Positions 1 to 9,803 of a stretch of DNA of 64,000 nucleotides are shown here, piece by piece. Within the stretch, counting starts at the first letter, position 1. Every line of letters starts with the position of its first letter. The stretch is from Astropecten irregularis. Its lineage: Eukaryota > Echinodermata > Asteroidea > Paxillosida > Astropectinidae. Below the pieces are notes generated by a model. It did no database searches. It worked only from the letters and a program-made list of their open reading frames with translations, and had not been told where the DNA came from. The stretch lies in the NCBI GenBank assembly GCA_963971285.1, contig OZ020263.1, forward strand, positions 1 to 64,000. Direction: 5' to 3'. A program made the translations under genes and the position numbers.

Positions 1-279
1 CAACAGCCTGTAATTGTTTTGTCCTACCATGTTAAATGTCAATTCACTAACTAGTTTAAAGCATTCCACACTACTTTAAATGGGCCTGTCATCAGACAGC
101 TGTATTAATGAATTCCATTTTGTTCACCGTATGCACAATATAAGAGTTGGCCTATATTGATGTATTTTGAAAATCATCAGAAACGCTGGAAACACAACCT
201 CGTAGTAAAGAAAACTGAAATATGTAATAACTCTTTTATTTTAAAACAAAAAATAAAGTATTTATTCGACAGAAATCAC

Positions 280-600
280 ATTGAAATTGTATAGACCTTT
301 CTTTTGCAACGTCACGATGTTCTTTTTTACCAACCAGTATAGGCAAAAGTATGGAAAGCCATCAGTGCAAAACCAAAACAGAATATCGAAACTTTGTATT
401 AAATAAAAAGGAAAATATTCAAAGCAGTGCTCAATTTGCAGAATTCAACAACGGGAACCATTTGTCTTAAAGAGAATTACCTTAAAAAAATTATTTAGAT
501 CAGAATTTATGTCAACAAAATTGAAGGTTTTTGTAACTTTTGCCGCCCTTGCCAAGCAGAGCGGCTTATTTATCAACAAAGGAAAGGTATATTATTGACA
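280..600 (-). pseudogene. Decayed relic of the 5' part of the small membrane-protein gene
   Basis: Read on the minus strand, this stretch aligns by eye with the 5' exon, intron and second exon start at about 5190-4970. Shared landmarks are a TTTGTTGATAAA-like exon segment, an intron stretch containing GAGCACT(G/T)TTCTGAATATTTT-like sequence, and a TTTTGCA(G/C)(C/T)GATGG start region. Here the donor GT and the acceptor AG are both lost, and the reading frame after the ATG stops within about 11 codons. I read it as an old duplicated and broken copy. The alignment is visual only. Confidence 0.42.
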
Positions 601-834
601 ACTCTAGTGTGACCCATTTCGCTTGATCGCATCACATAATATTTAAAAACGTTTTTATTATATTTAAAAAGTTTTATACTTGGATAATATATTATATTTA
701 AAGAGTTTTGTACTGTCATATACATTATTTGTATACAAAACGTGCTCAACTTTGAAGTGGGTGAATTTATGCATTTTGGTGTCCAGGGCCCAATTTCATC
801 GAGCTGCTCACGATAGTGCTTAAATAATAATAAG

Positions 835-904
835 AAATACAACTGCCACAAGTGTGGTGTTTTGAAAAGTGCATAATGTTGCTGTTTCCCATCTAACCCA
901 CCGA
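835..904 (+). repeat. Duplicated tail of the RING-like reading frame
   Basis: About 70 bp here repeat directly at about 2519-2590. The frame encodes the same last residues YNCHKCGVLKSA and then TAA, so it is a detached copy of the 3' end of the reading frame at 2323-2559. It abuts the left edge of the GTCGACC-rich inverted-repeat element. In unit C the copy has a Cys-to-Arg change in the CxxC motif (near 54430). Confidence 0.7.
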
Positions 905-2278
905 AGTGTCGACCGGTGAGATAGGTCGAGAAAGGTCGACCGGTAAGACAGGTCGACCGCTGAGATATATCGAAGCACGGCGTTCCCGTTTAGTTGGCTC
1001 ATGGAGGAAGGAAAACAGAGCTCAACGCGCGCTGAATAATGGTCCCGTACGCTGAGACAGGTCGACCGCTGTACGCATGCCGTGTATCGAAGCGATTCAC
1101 GGCGTTCCCGTTGGCTCAACGCGCGCTGAATAGGACGGTCCCGTCCGGTCAGACAGGTCGACCGATCGTGTGCTGCATACATGCCGTTAAATGAAGCGAT
1201 TCACGGCTTCCACGTGGGCTCATCACGCGCTGGATATAGTCCGAGAGCCAGCAGGTTTTAAAGATCAACTCCAACGATTTCAATTCGAGTGCAAAAGGTT
1301 TAAAGTCTGCCATGTAGGGCTTCCTTCATGCTTAGACAAGCACAAGAAGTGCCCCTTAAAGTCACCCAAAGATTCACTTTAATCATAATTCGGAGTGCAA
1401 GCATGAAACAAGTGTCAGAACATGGAGGTAGAAATCACCCTCCGTGGTCAGAATGATCCTTTCACTACCCTGAATCCAAAAAATACCTGTTAAGAAAATC
1501 TATTTATTTATCACACATTCGATTCACTTAAAATACTTATATCAGCAAACCTTACGCATACAAAAATTCATAAAATAATTCACAGAATAATTCACAATAC
1601 GAAGGCAAAGAACGACAATGTTCAATCTTTGAATCAAACAAATTAAAGGTAATAGCATAGTTTGGTTTTTGTCAAAGAAATGCAGATTCATGGGCAAAAA
1701 TATCAGGGAAGATGCAGCAACAGTCATCTGTGAAAATGTCAGTCCCATACGGTGCCCACTTTTTGAGAAAACAGTGAAAACGGACACAGTATTTCTTAAG
1801 TCTTTTCTCTTTTTTTTTTGATCTTTTAAAAGATCAAAAAGATTTTCGGTCGTTGATTTACTAATTTCTGGATAAAAACACAATTTCGGGCGGAAACATT
1901 TTAACTGTATGTTTCTACCACCAAAATCTTTATACCCTGTATAATTTATAGGTAAATATGTGAGAATATCTGTTTCGGTATGCTACCAAAGTATGATACT
2001 ACCTTTAATCAATTTCATTGACTGATGCTTTTTTCTTTTCTTTTTGAAGGCAAAGAAACGTAGGCCAATCCAAAAATAGCTTCCTCCGAACAAAAGTCAC
2101 GGCCCTTATATTCAGCGCGCGTTGAGCCCGTCGGGAACGCCGTGAATCGCTTCGATACACGGTATGTATACACCGGTCGACCTGTCTAAACGGTCGACCT
2201 GTCTCAACGGTCGACCTGTCCCAACGTTCGACCTGTCTCAAGTCGAGTTGTCCCACCGGTCGACTTGTCTGACATTCC
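903..2278. mobile_element. Inverted-repeat element with GGTCGACC minisatellite arms
   Basis: The left arm (about 903-1165) and right arm (about 2110-2278) are inverted copies. Each holds repeats of a 17-18 bp unit built on GACAGGTCGACCG, plus a shared segment containing CGTGTATCGAAGCGATTCAC and AACGCGCGCTGAATA (plus strand at 1080-1130, minus strand at 2165-2110). The core of roughly 0.9 kb has no convincing gene: the 63-residue frame at 1191-1382 and the frame at 1542-1883 lack recognisable features, and the latter is broken by a substitution in unit C. The structure resembles foldback or long-inverted-repeat transposons. I could not define a target-site duplication, so this could also be a local inverted duplication. 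Confidence 0.55.
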
Positions 2279-2322
2279 TCACAACTTGTCATTAATTCAG
2301 AATTGCCAATTTGGCTATCACC

Positions 2323-2559
2323 ATGCAGTCGAGCGGTGCCGTAGAGAAAGCTACACAGCCCATCTGTATAACTGGACATACATTAAGTAAGGAATTCAAC
2401 CAAATCTTATTCCAGATGAAGTGCAAGCACCTTGTGTGCATATTTTGTATGAGGCGGTACGTAATGCCTTTACTTCCGCATGTTCTGTACCCTGCCATGA
2501 TCCCTCGTCGTGGCGGGCCGTACAACTGTCACAAGTGTGGTGTTTTGAAAAGTGCATAA
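2323..2559 (+). CDS. Short RING-like Cys/His reading frame (possibly an exon or relic)
   Basis: A 78-residue frame starts at the ATG at 2323, the first in frame. Visible ligands are Cys15, Cys34-x-His36-x2-Cys39-x2-Cys42 and Cys69-x2-Cys72, the order of a C3HC4 RING finger. Gly18 stands where the second Cys of the first pair would be expected. The central CKHLVCIFCMRRY string resembles RING fingers of the RAG1/TRIM type. RING domains of these families usually bind zinc and act as E3 ubiquitin ligases or protein-interaction modules. There is no larger open frame around it, and an AG with weak pyrimidine context at 2299-2300 could be an acceptor, so it may be a single surviving exon. The frame is open in all three units, with only an E-to-D change in C. 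Function is not assigned. Confidence 0.4.
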   Translation: MQSSGAVEKATQPICITGHTLSKEFNQILFQMKCKHLVCIFCMRRYVMPLLPHVLYPAMIPRRGGPYNCHKCGVLKSA

Positions 2560-2936
2560 TGTTGCTGTTTCCCATCAAACCCACCGAAGTGTGGTGTTTT
2601 ACAAAGTATGATGGTTGTTTTGGTTTTCTAGTTCTAGAGTTCTTGTTTTTAAAATTTAAAAATTAATTCGCCGTGATTGGCACCAATCGACTGTAAATAT
2701 GGTGATCACAATTTTCTAAAGACAGGTTACAGATACATTGTGTTAATTGAATGCCCCCCCACCCATTAATAACATTAAGGAATTGCTAAAGTGCAAACAT
2801 CTGCTTAACTGGTCAGCAAGTTATTTTATTGACTTTTTCAATTAAAAAAACCCACAAAGATAGGGAGACGGCCAACATAGGGTTAGATAGCTCAGCTCTA
2901 AAAAATAGCTTCCCGTAGGCAAACAATCGGTCCTTA

Positions 2937-3590
2937 CAGTGCACTTGCATACTCCACAATACTAGGCGGTCTTCGCTTAAAAAGTTAGGACAGGAATACG
3001 GCATTTGCCCTGTAAGCAAAGGATGGTGATCGCAAGGGTAGAATTTGGCGGTTAACAGAACCATGTAATTGGGCCCAGAACAACTAGTCACTAGCCGTGT
3101 CAGCGTAGAATGCCAAGTAATAGTCGCACAAAGTATGCACGTGCACAAGCAAAAATTCCCTGCCAACCTGTAAATACGCTGTTGTAAGCACGGAATTCCC
3201 TAATCCTGTAAATGCTGAATCTTTGCTTACGGTAACCTGGTTATGAATTTGTACATCATTCTTGTACCTAAGTAGCCCCTCCTAACCTCTTATTCGGAGT
3301 AGTGAGAGCACTAGAACACCCATTAAAAAACATCACCCCTCAACATCAGGGTCCAACTTCATGGCTCTGCTTCCCTTGATTTAAAAAGCCTTCATGGCTC
3401 TGCTCATTTAAACAAAATTTTGCACTTACGTAAACTGTTTACACGTTAGCGGTTTTTTTGGCTTGTGCGCGTGCATACTCAACAATTGTGGGCAATCTTT
3501 GTTTACAAAGTTAGCGCAGAAATTTGGCATTTGCCCTGTAAGCAAAGAATGGTGATAGCAATAGCAGATTAAGGCGGGTAACAGAACCAT
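2937..3590. repeat. Two diverged copies of a ~128-bp dispersed repeat
   Basis: Positions about 2937-3064 and 3463-3590 align in direct orientation. They share GCATTTGCCCTGTAAGCAAA, GGTGAT(A/C)GCAA and a terminal AACAGAACCATG. Short frames read across both on the minus strand (sharing LLTGQMP) are by-products of the shared DNA. I do not recognise the element family. The sequence between the copies holds no gene I can support. Confidence 0.6.
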
Positions 3591-3614
3591 GAAAAAAAAA
3601 ACATTAATTCGATA

Positions 3615-4145
3615 CAAGATTTAAATTATTTCTCAGTGGTTGCTTAAAAATAAAACCAACAATTACTGACACACCCCACACCCAAATAAATTACTCCAGA
3701 TCTCAAACACCATGTTTAAGTATAAAACTCTTTAGATTAGGCAAAGCTCTTTCAATAGACCATGCGCCCCTTGTTTTAAAAAAATTGCCGAAGTCGTTTC
3801 TTACCTATCAGTATGCATGCTTCTTATTTTCAATAAAATGTGATTACGAAGTGACATCACAGGTCAAATCGTACAAAGACCTGCAACATCACTCCGAAAT
3901 AAAATTATTAGGCAAAACCCGGATGCGCACGCATACCGCAGGCCAGAGAGGCGATGTTTTTGTTTAGCCGTAACAACAAAGGGCACATTGTCTATACAGG
4001 TATAACATTACTTTTGAGAAAAAAAAACATATAAAAAAGGGCATTGATTTGTTGAAAGAATTTAAAAAGTTCTCAGCGATTGCTTACAATTAAAACCAAC
4101 AATTTCTGACCCACCCAACTTCCAAATAAATTACGACAAACATCA
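3615..4145. repeat. AT-rich spacer with two copies of a dispersed ~75-bp motif
   Basis: Segments at about 3621-3700 and 4060-4140 are related. Each has TTCTCAG(T/C)G(G/A)TTGCTTA, then AAAACCAACAATT(A/T)CTGAC, then a C-rich stretch and AAATAAATTAC. Weaker relatives occur at about 18975-19045, 19640-19710, 20190-20260 and 20820-20885. No gene is visible here; the 60-residue frame at 3785-3967 has no ATG-led or domain support. Confidence 0.5.
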
Positions 4146-4246
4146 TCCACTGAAATGGTCAGGTCTGAGAGAGGGCTGCAATACACAGTTTAAATTAACA
4201 AAGCAGCCACTGACATAAATTTTAAAAACTTAGTTAAAGAGCACCT

Positions 4247-4372
4247 TTAGATGTCCTCCGCAGAGCTAATTTTATTTTCGCTGATATCTACTTGGGTCAA
4301 GTGGGTGGGTTGTATTCTGCCATGTCCGCTGTCAGGCTGCCGGTACGGCCAAGTTCTTGCCAGATCAGATGC
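4247..4372 (-). other. Candidate 3' exon of the small membrane-protein gene
   Basis: On the minus strand a strong acceptor (CTGTCTTTTTTGCAG) precedes position 4372. From there a frame of 41 codons runs to a TAA at 4249-4247. The segment lies about 220 bp downstream of the 99-residue frame at 4597-4896 and is the same in all three units. No good donor links the two: the nearest options, GTGTAA and GTACGA near 4600, are weak. The exon assignment is therefore tentative. Confidence 0.3.
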
Positions 4373-4596
4373 CTGCAAAAAAGACAGTCAGAAAGAGTGA
4401 GACGAAAGGCGGAACTTATATATTGAAACGTCTAGGCCCTAGTAGTACACTGTAATGACCATTCGGTATGGCCATTCAAAAAACTAAAACTTTGTATGTC
4501 AGTTTTCACACTTGATAACTTGATTTTTTATGCATTTCAGATGTATAATCAGTGACACGCTTTACATAAAAAAAAAGAAAATAATCCATACCACCG

Positions 4597-4896
4597 TTAC
4601 ACAATACACTCGTACAGGTTGTCTTCTGCCAATCGGTTATGCAGTTGTTGTTGCAGTGGCCTAAACCTTCTTACTCTTCCATAAGGCCTAGGCCCACGAG
4701 GGATGGGTGGAGCCTGCTGCATGGTCCGTGCAAGTTGAACTAGAGGGCGATTCGCCAGTGAGGTGACGTTACGCTGAAGTAGGTTGATTCTTCTTATCAG
4801 TTTAACGTAGGAACAAAACACCATCATTAGGGCAGTTATTCCCACAACAGCAATACTTAGATGGATCCAGAACAGGATATGACACTCTCCTATCAT
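4597..4896 (-). CDS. Small single-pass membrane protein, unknown family
   Basis: A 99-residue frame starts at ATG 4896 and stops at 4597. Residues about 7-28 form one hydrophobic segment (ILFWIHLSIAVVGITALMMV), followed by a basic stretch KLIRRIN and a tail rich in Arg, Pro and Gln. That layout suggests a one-pass membrane protein with a basic cytosolic tail. The frame is intact in all three units. Its ATG overlaps the stop of an upstream 37-residue frame as ATGA (4896-4893). An upstream 5' exon and intron are plausible. I recognise no family; it could be a non-coding transcript or a retained fragment. No function is assigned. Confidence 0.4.
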   Translation of the reverse strand: MIGECHILFWIHLSIAVVGITALMMVFCSYVKLIRRINLLQRNVTSLANRPLVQLARTMQQAPPIPRGPRPYGRVRRFRPLQQQLHNRLAEDNLYECIV

Positions 4897-5225
4897 GGTT
4901 GTGGTTGCTTGCAAAAACAACAACGGACGCAGGCCAACTTTCGTAATGCCTTAGCAGCTACCGTTGTCACTGGCCCTTTTCTGGCCGACAAAAAGTGAAA
5001 ACCCATCGCTGCAAAACAAAAAGAAACATTAAGAAATGTTACAAAAATATTCAGAAAAGTGCTCAACATATTAAAAACGAAAAAAACAATAACTGCTAGC
5101 TTTGAAAAACATCTGGAAATTGTTGCTTTGTATCCAAAACTACCTTTAAAACCAGCACGGTTCGGTTTGTTTATCAACGATACTAGGAAGGACCGGCTGT
5201 GACAACGCACAAGACGTCCGGGGTA
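4893..5225 (-). other. Candidate 5' exon, intron and upstream 37-residue frame of the small membrane-protein gene
   Basis: On the minus strand a possible 5' exon (about 5225-5148) ends TTTTAAAG before GTAGTT. The intron ends with TTTTTGTTTTGCAG at 5009, and the next exon opens with CGATGG, giving an ATG at 5006. That frame encodes 37 residues starting MGFHFLSARKG and ends at 4893, overlapping the start of the 99-residue frame by the ATGA arrangement. The duplicated and decayed version at 280-600 has lost both splice sites, which supports reading this one as the functional ancestor. Confidence 0.38.
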
Positions 5226-5737
5226 TTACGGGTACCAGACTAAAGAGAGCTCAATAGAGGGCGCCTGTCTATTGCAATAAATCAACTCCCATGGCGACCA
5301 ACGCTAAATGATAAATATTCAAAATTACTTAAAAATATTTTTAAAGTCTCTCAGCCTCTTAAAAACCAACCAAACATATTTTCCGACAACTAAACGTCAG
5401 ATTTATATTTAATTTCTGGCAGGTCAGCCCTTTGGAATTTTTGCTAATTACCCCAGAAAAAAACACCCCCGAAAATGTGCTTTTTTCAAAAACCGACTTG
5501 CCGCCAGTTTTCATGAGGCACCCCTCCAATTCCCAAGCTTAATAGGACCAACATTAATGCCCAAATTTATCAAATCTCCTCAAAAGTTGAAACCCAGAAT
5601 GACCAGGTTGTGATGGATTGTGTGAATTACACAATCTATTAGTTGCATGACCCCCAAAACGTTAAAAATAAGTTGTTGGTTTACAGATATTATTATCATA
5701 AGTAGCTTGGCGCATGAACTTTTCTCGATTTAGGCTA
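5226..5737. other. Intergenic stretch, nothing recognised
   Basis: I see no gene, no long open frame and no clear repeat here. The likely promoter side of the small membrane-protein gene would lie at its left edge, but no TATA box or other core element stands out. Confidence 0.5.
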
Positions 5738-6830
5738 GTGCACCCCAATAGACGCTTGCATTTTGAATACACCAAAATGGACAAATTTTTTTATATTAAA
5801 AATAACAAGGACATCACTCGGTCACCCGATCCTGATACATTTCCGAGAGTGTGCGATGACGAATACTCATGCCAAATATGAAAGGGGTGGCACGTTCGGT
5901 TCCAAAGTGACGTGACTTTGTAAATTTTATAAAATGCCATTAAGTGTGTACAAACGTCACAGCTTCAGACCCCTTCAAACACAAAAAAATACGCAACTGC
6001 CAAATGATGGAACCTGTCAACCCAATTTTTTCAGCAATAGTCTTGACCGATGCAGGGAACGTTTGAAGAATTTATCCGATGTGGGCACCCTCCACTTCGG
6101 TAGTGACGAAGGAGAATCTACTCTACACTCTCCACCAATAGTCGCGTGCAGAGGAATACACCCAAATTTGACACATTTTTGTATACCAGAAAAACAACAA
6201 GGACATCACTCGGGCACCCGATCCCAATACATTTCCGAGAGTGTGCTATGACGAATAATCCTGCCAAATTTGAAAGGGGTGACACGTTCGGTTCCAAAGC
6301 GACGGGACTTTGTAAATTATATAAAATGCCATTAAGCGTGTACAAACTTCACAGCTTCAGACCCCTGCGAACACAAACAAATACGCAACTGCCAAATGAT
6401 GGAACCTGTCAACCCAATTTTTTCAGCAATAGTCTTGACCGATGCAGGGAACGTTTGAGGAATTTATCCGATGTGGGCACCCTCCACTTCGGTAGTGACG
6501 AAGGAGAATCTACTCTACACTCTCCACCAATAGACGCGTGCATGAGAATACACCCAAATTTGACACATTTTTGTATACCAGAAAAATAACAAGGACATCA
6601 CTCGGGCACCCGATCCCAATACATTTCCAAGAGTGTGCTATGACGAATAATCATGCCAAATTTGAAAGGGGTTACACGTTCGGTTCCAAAGCGACGGGAC
6701 TTTTTAAATTATATAAAATGCCATTAAGCGTGTACAAACTTCACAGCTTCAGACCCCTGCAAACCCCAACAAAATTCGCAACTGTCAAACGATGGCACCT
6801 GTCGACCCATCGGTCACTCTTAATATTACT
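5738..6830. repeat. 392-bp tandem repeat, about 2.8 units
   Basis: Three successive units begin near 5738, 6130 and 6524, each starting around CCAATAG(A/T)CGC. Shared blocks include AACAAGGACATCACTCGG, CCGATCC(T/C)(G/A)ATACATTTCC and GCCATTAAG(T/C)GTGTACAAAC. The first unit is the most diverged. The 105-150 residue frames read across it are repeat-derived; their frame is kept only because neighbouring units are nearly identical. The third unit runs into the satellite domain near 6830. Confidence 0.8.
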
Positions 6831-7236
6831 CTCACCTATCTTTCTCACCGCCCGACCGACTTGTTGGCACTGGCCCTGGACAAATCTTGACTCTGCCAGA
6901 CGAATCGCCGTTCTCGGAGAGGTGAGACTCACCCTGGCCTTGACAACCCACTGTCACTGTATCATCTCACTACTCTCAGTCTCACTCTAAGTCTAACTCT
7001 AACCTTGGCTTGTCCGTGGGTGGTCCTGGCCCAGACTTGACTATTGGAGTTGATACTCCAGAGGCGAGTTTCACCATGGAGGAAGGAAAAGACTCACCCT
7101 TCATGAGTTAAAAAAAGGAATTCTAACTCTCACTAGGGTAAAGGTGGGTATACCCGATCAGGGGGAGAACCTGATCAGCCGCGCCTAGTAGTAGTATAAG
7201 TATAACCATGCATGGAGCTATGCTATAACTATAACT

Positions 7237-7530
7237 CTGACCCCTAACCTTGACTTGTCTCACTTTTGTCTAACCCTACCAACTGAGGGCGCCCTTTATT
7301 AACTTCGAATGTTAATAACTCCTCAATCCATTGTCCGATTGACCTCTTTTTTCTTGAGTCGCCTCCTCTGGCCCACCCACTCCACCTGGAATTTTCTTGA
7401 CCCTGACCTTTGACCTTTGCTCCATTTTGATGAAAAATGTAGTTAATGTCTTGGCCTAACATCCCGGCCGTTTCGAGCTTCCATGCAAGCCAAAAATGAA
7501 TTCTAACCCTCACTCTAACTCAGTGGCCCT
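7237..7530. repeat. Spacer module, copy 1 (GAGGGCGCCCTTTATTAA family)
   Basis: A non-tandem module of about 300 bp occurs three times per unit, at 7237-7530, about 8310-8640 and about 18262-18560. Landmarks are CCAACTGAGGGCGCCC, TATAACTCC or TAATAACTCC, TCCGATTGACCTCT, GACC(T/C)ACCCAC and a TTTGACCTTT segment. A short 89-residue frame on the minus strand (7244-7513) has no domain support. Copies 1 and 2 lie close together and copy 3 follows the second satellite array. Confidence 0.65.
7404..7416. promoter_or_regulatory. DR1-type nuclear-receptor-like site
   Basis: TGACCTTTGACCT is a perfect direct repeat of the AGGTCA half-site with 1-bp spacing on the minus strand, the DR1 pattern bound by RXR, PPAR and HNF4-type receptors. 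It recurs in each copy of the module. It lies inside satellite-associated sequence, so use as a regulatory site is only a possibility. Confidence 0.3.
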
Positions 7531-7606
7531 GCACGAGCATTGACTCTGTGAGTTGAGATCGCCTAAACACTTTGAAAGAGAAAAAACGCTCTTACATCTC
7601 ACTACT

Positions 7607-8037
7607 CTCATCTATCACTCTCACTCTAACTCTAACCTTGAGACTCACCCTTGTCACTTTGAAAAAAAAAAAACCTCTCTATCATCTCACTCTCACTCTC
7701 ACCTATCACTCTCACTCTAACTCTAACCTTGGTCTAACTTTTGTCTAATCCTACCAACTGAGGGCGCCCTTTATTAACTTTGAATGTGAGGTGAGACTCA
7801 CCCTTGTCACTTTAAAAAAAAAAACCTCCCCATCATCTCACTCTCACCTATCACTCTCACTCTAACTCTAACCTTGACTTGTCCGTGGGTGACCCTGGCC
7901 CAGACTTGACTGTTGGAGTTGATACTGCAATCAGGGGAGAGGTGAGACTCACCCTTGTCACTTTGAAAAAAAAAACTCTCTATCATCTCACTCTCACTCT
8001 CACCTATCACTCTCACTCCAACTCTAACCTTGACTTG
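7607..8037. repeat. Partial and interrupted 155-bp satellite units
   Basis: Fragments of the 155-bp unit are seen here: the CTCACTCTCACCTATCACTC segment, the CTTGTCACTTTGAAAAAA segment and one nearly complete unit with GGAGTTGATACTGCAATCA (about 7874-8037). They are interrupted by a short piece of the GGGCGCCC spacer module. Open frames in both directions are repeat-derived. Confidence 0.75.
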
Positions 8038-8851
8038 TTTAAATCTAAACCTCAGTTTGACCTTTGATCCTTTAGAGCCATGGGGTCATGGGTGGGGGTC
8101 AACACCCTGTGGGGGGCGGGGTCACTTTTGGTTAAGTCCCGGTTATTAACTTGTGAGGGGTCAAAGGTCATGACCTCTCAAAGTTTCGTCCCATTGCTTT
8201 GTGCACAAACGTTTGACCCCGTAACCTTTGACCCCTAACTAGTTAAGGTCAGCTATTGCACGGGCAGATCCGGTTGGTCATGACCTTTCACCTGACCCAA
8301 GCTAACCTCTTAACTCCGACTTTTGTCTAACCCGACCAACTGAGGGCGCCCTTTATTAACTTTGAATGTTTATAACTCCGCCCCCCATTGTCCGATTGAC
8401 CTCTAGTCTCGGGAGTGACCTCCTCTGACCCACCCACTTCACCTTAATTTTTTTTGACCCTGAACTTTGACCTTTGAAAATTTTTTGATTTCGAAAAAAA
8501 TACGCAGTTGAAACCTAGGCCATACATCGCGGCCGTTTTGGGCATCCAAGCCAAATCTTTGTGACGTCATAATCACGTCACCCGGGGGCCTGGAGTCGTG
8601 ATTTTCGGCAGTCTGATTGTCCTTCTTTGGACCCATTTACAGATAGAAGATGGTCCGTTTGGGGGCGTTGCGGGTGATTTTAGAAAAATGTCACCTTGGC
8701 AAAATTGATGACGTTATGAACGACAAAAGGTCATGGGGTCAGGGATCTCAGAGGTTACTTGTTAAGAGTTTATAATTTGATTGACGTCTTAGGGACAGAG
8801 GTTAGAATGTAACCTATACTCTCACTCTAACCCTAACCCTAACCCTAACCC
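8038..8851. repeat. Unique spacer of the satellite domain with clustered TGACC half-sites and spacer-module copy 2
   Basis: This stretch holds the second spacer module (about 8310-8640) and an unusual density of TGACC/GGTCA half-sites. GGGTCAAAGGTCA (8158-8170) overlaps the palindrome AGGTCATGACCT (8165-8176), and TGAACTTTGACCT lies at 8461-8473. A GTGACGTCATAATCACGTCA segment contains a CRE-like TGACGTCA. A short telomere-like run (CTAACC)n at about 8826-8850 borders the next satellite array. The 65-residue minus-strand frame at 8439-8636 has no support as a gene. Confidence 0.6.
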
Positions 8852-9803
8852 TGCCCATCATCTCACTCTCACTCTCACCTATCACTCTCACTCTAACTCT
8901 AACCTTGACTTGTCCGTGGGTGACCCTGTCCCAGACTTGACTGTTGGAGTTGATACTGCAATCACAGGAGAGGTGAGACTCACCCTTGTCACTTTGAAAA
9001 AAAACCTCTCCATCATCTCACTCTCACTCTCACCTATCACTCTCACTCTAGCTATAACCTTGACTTGTCCGTGGGTGACCCTGGCCCAGACTTGACTGTT
9101 GGAGTTGATACTGCAATCACAGGAGAGGTGAGACTCACCCTTGTCACTTTGAAAAAACCCCTCTCCATCATCTCACTCTCACTCTCACCTATCACTCTCA
9201 CTCTAGCTATAACCTTGACTTGTCCGTGGGTGACCCTGGCCCAGACTTGACTGTTGGAGTTGATACTGCAATCACAGGAGAGGTGATACTCACCCTTGTC
9301 ACTTGGGAAAAAACACTCTATCATCTCACTCTCACTCTCACCTATCACTCTCACTCTAACTCTAACCTTGACTTGTCCGTGGGTGACCCTGGCCCAGACT
9401 TGACTGTTGGAGTTGATACTGCAATCACAGGAGAGGTGAGACTCACCCTTGTCACTTGGGAAAAAACACTCTATCATCTCACTATCACTCTCACCTATCA
9501 CTCTCACTCTAACTCTAACCTTGACTTGTCCGTGGGTGAGCCTGGCCCAGACTTGACTGTTGGAGTTGATACTGCAATCACAGGAGAGGTGAGACTCACC
9601 CTTGTCATTTTGAACAAAATACCAATCTATCATCTCACTCTCACTCTCACCTATCACTCTCACTCTAACTCTAACCTTGACTTGTCCGTGGGTGACCCTG
9701 GCCCAGACTTGACTGTTGGAGTTGATACTGCAATCACAGGAGAGGTGATACTCACCCTTGTCACCTTGGAAAAGAAAACACTCTATCATCTCACTCTCAC
9801 CTA
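8852..9803. repeat. 155-bp satellite array, about six units
   Basis: Units recur every 155 bp (for example the segment CTTGACTTGTCCGTGGGTGA at about 8905, 9060, 9215, 9370, 9525 and 9680). Each unit has a GGAGTTGATACTGCAATCA core, the near-palindrome GGTGAGACTCACC, an A-rich run and a pyrimidine-rich CTCACTCTCACCTATCACTC tail. Small variants (GAGCCTGG, TTTGAACAAAATACC, CTAGCTATAACC) distinguish units. Long open frames on both strands are by-products of tandem repetition. Confidence 0.9.

Noticed and set aside
1542-1883. 113-residue minus-strand frame in the inverted-repeat element
   Set aside because: A single substitution in unit C shortens it and it has no domain or splice support.
6146-6990. 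147- and 150-residue frames in the 392-bp repeat
   Set aside because: Each is the repeat unit read in the same frame with stops at unit differences, and no domain is recognisable.
7199-7225. tRNA or small RNA gene near short palindromic strings
   Set aside because: No cloverleaf arms, A/B boxes or terminator could be matched here or elsewhere in the window.
9052-9789. 245-residue minus-strand and 194-residue plus-strand frames in the 155-bp satellite
   Set aside because: Both strands are open at once and the proteins repeat every ~52 residues in step with the satellite, so they are repeat by-products.
8852-9803. CRISPR-like array
   Set aside because: Repeats are 155 bp, abut without spacers and have no associated genes; the genome is eukaryotic.
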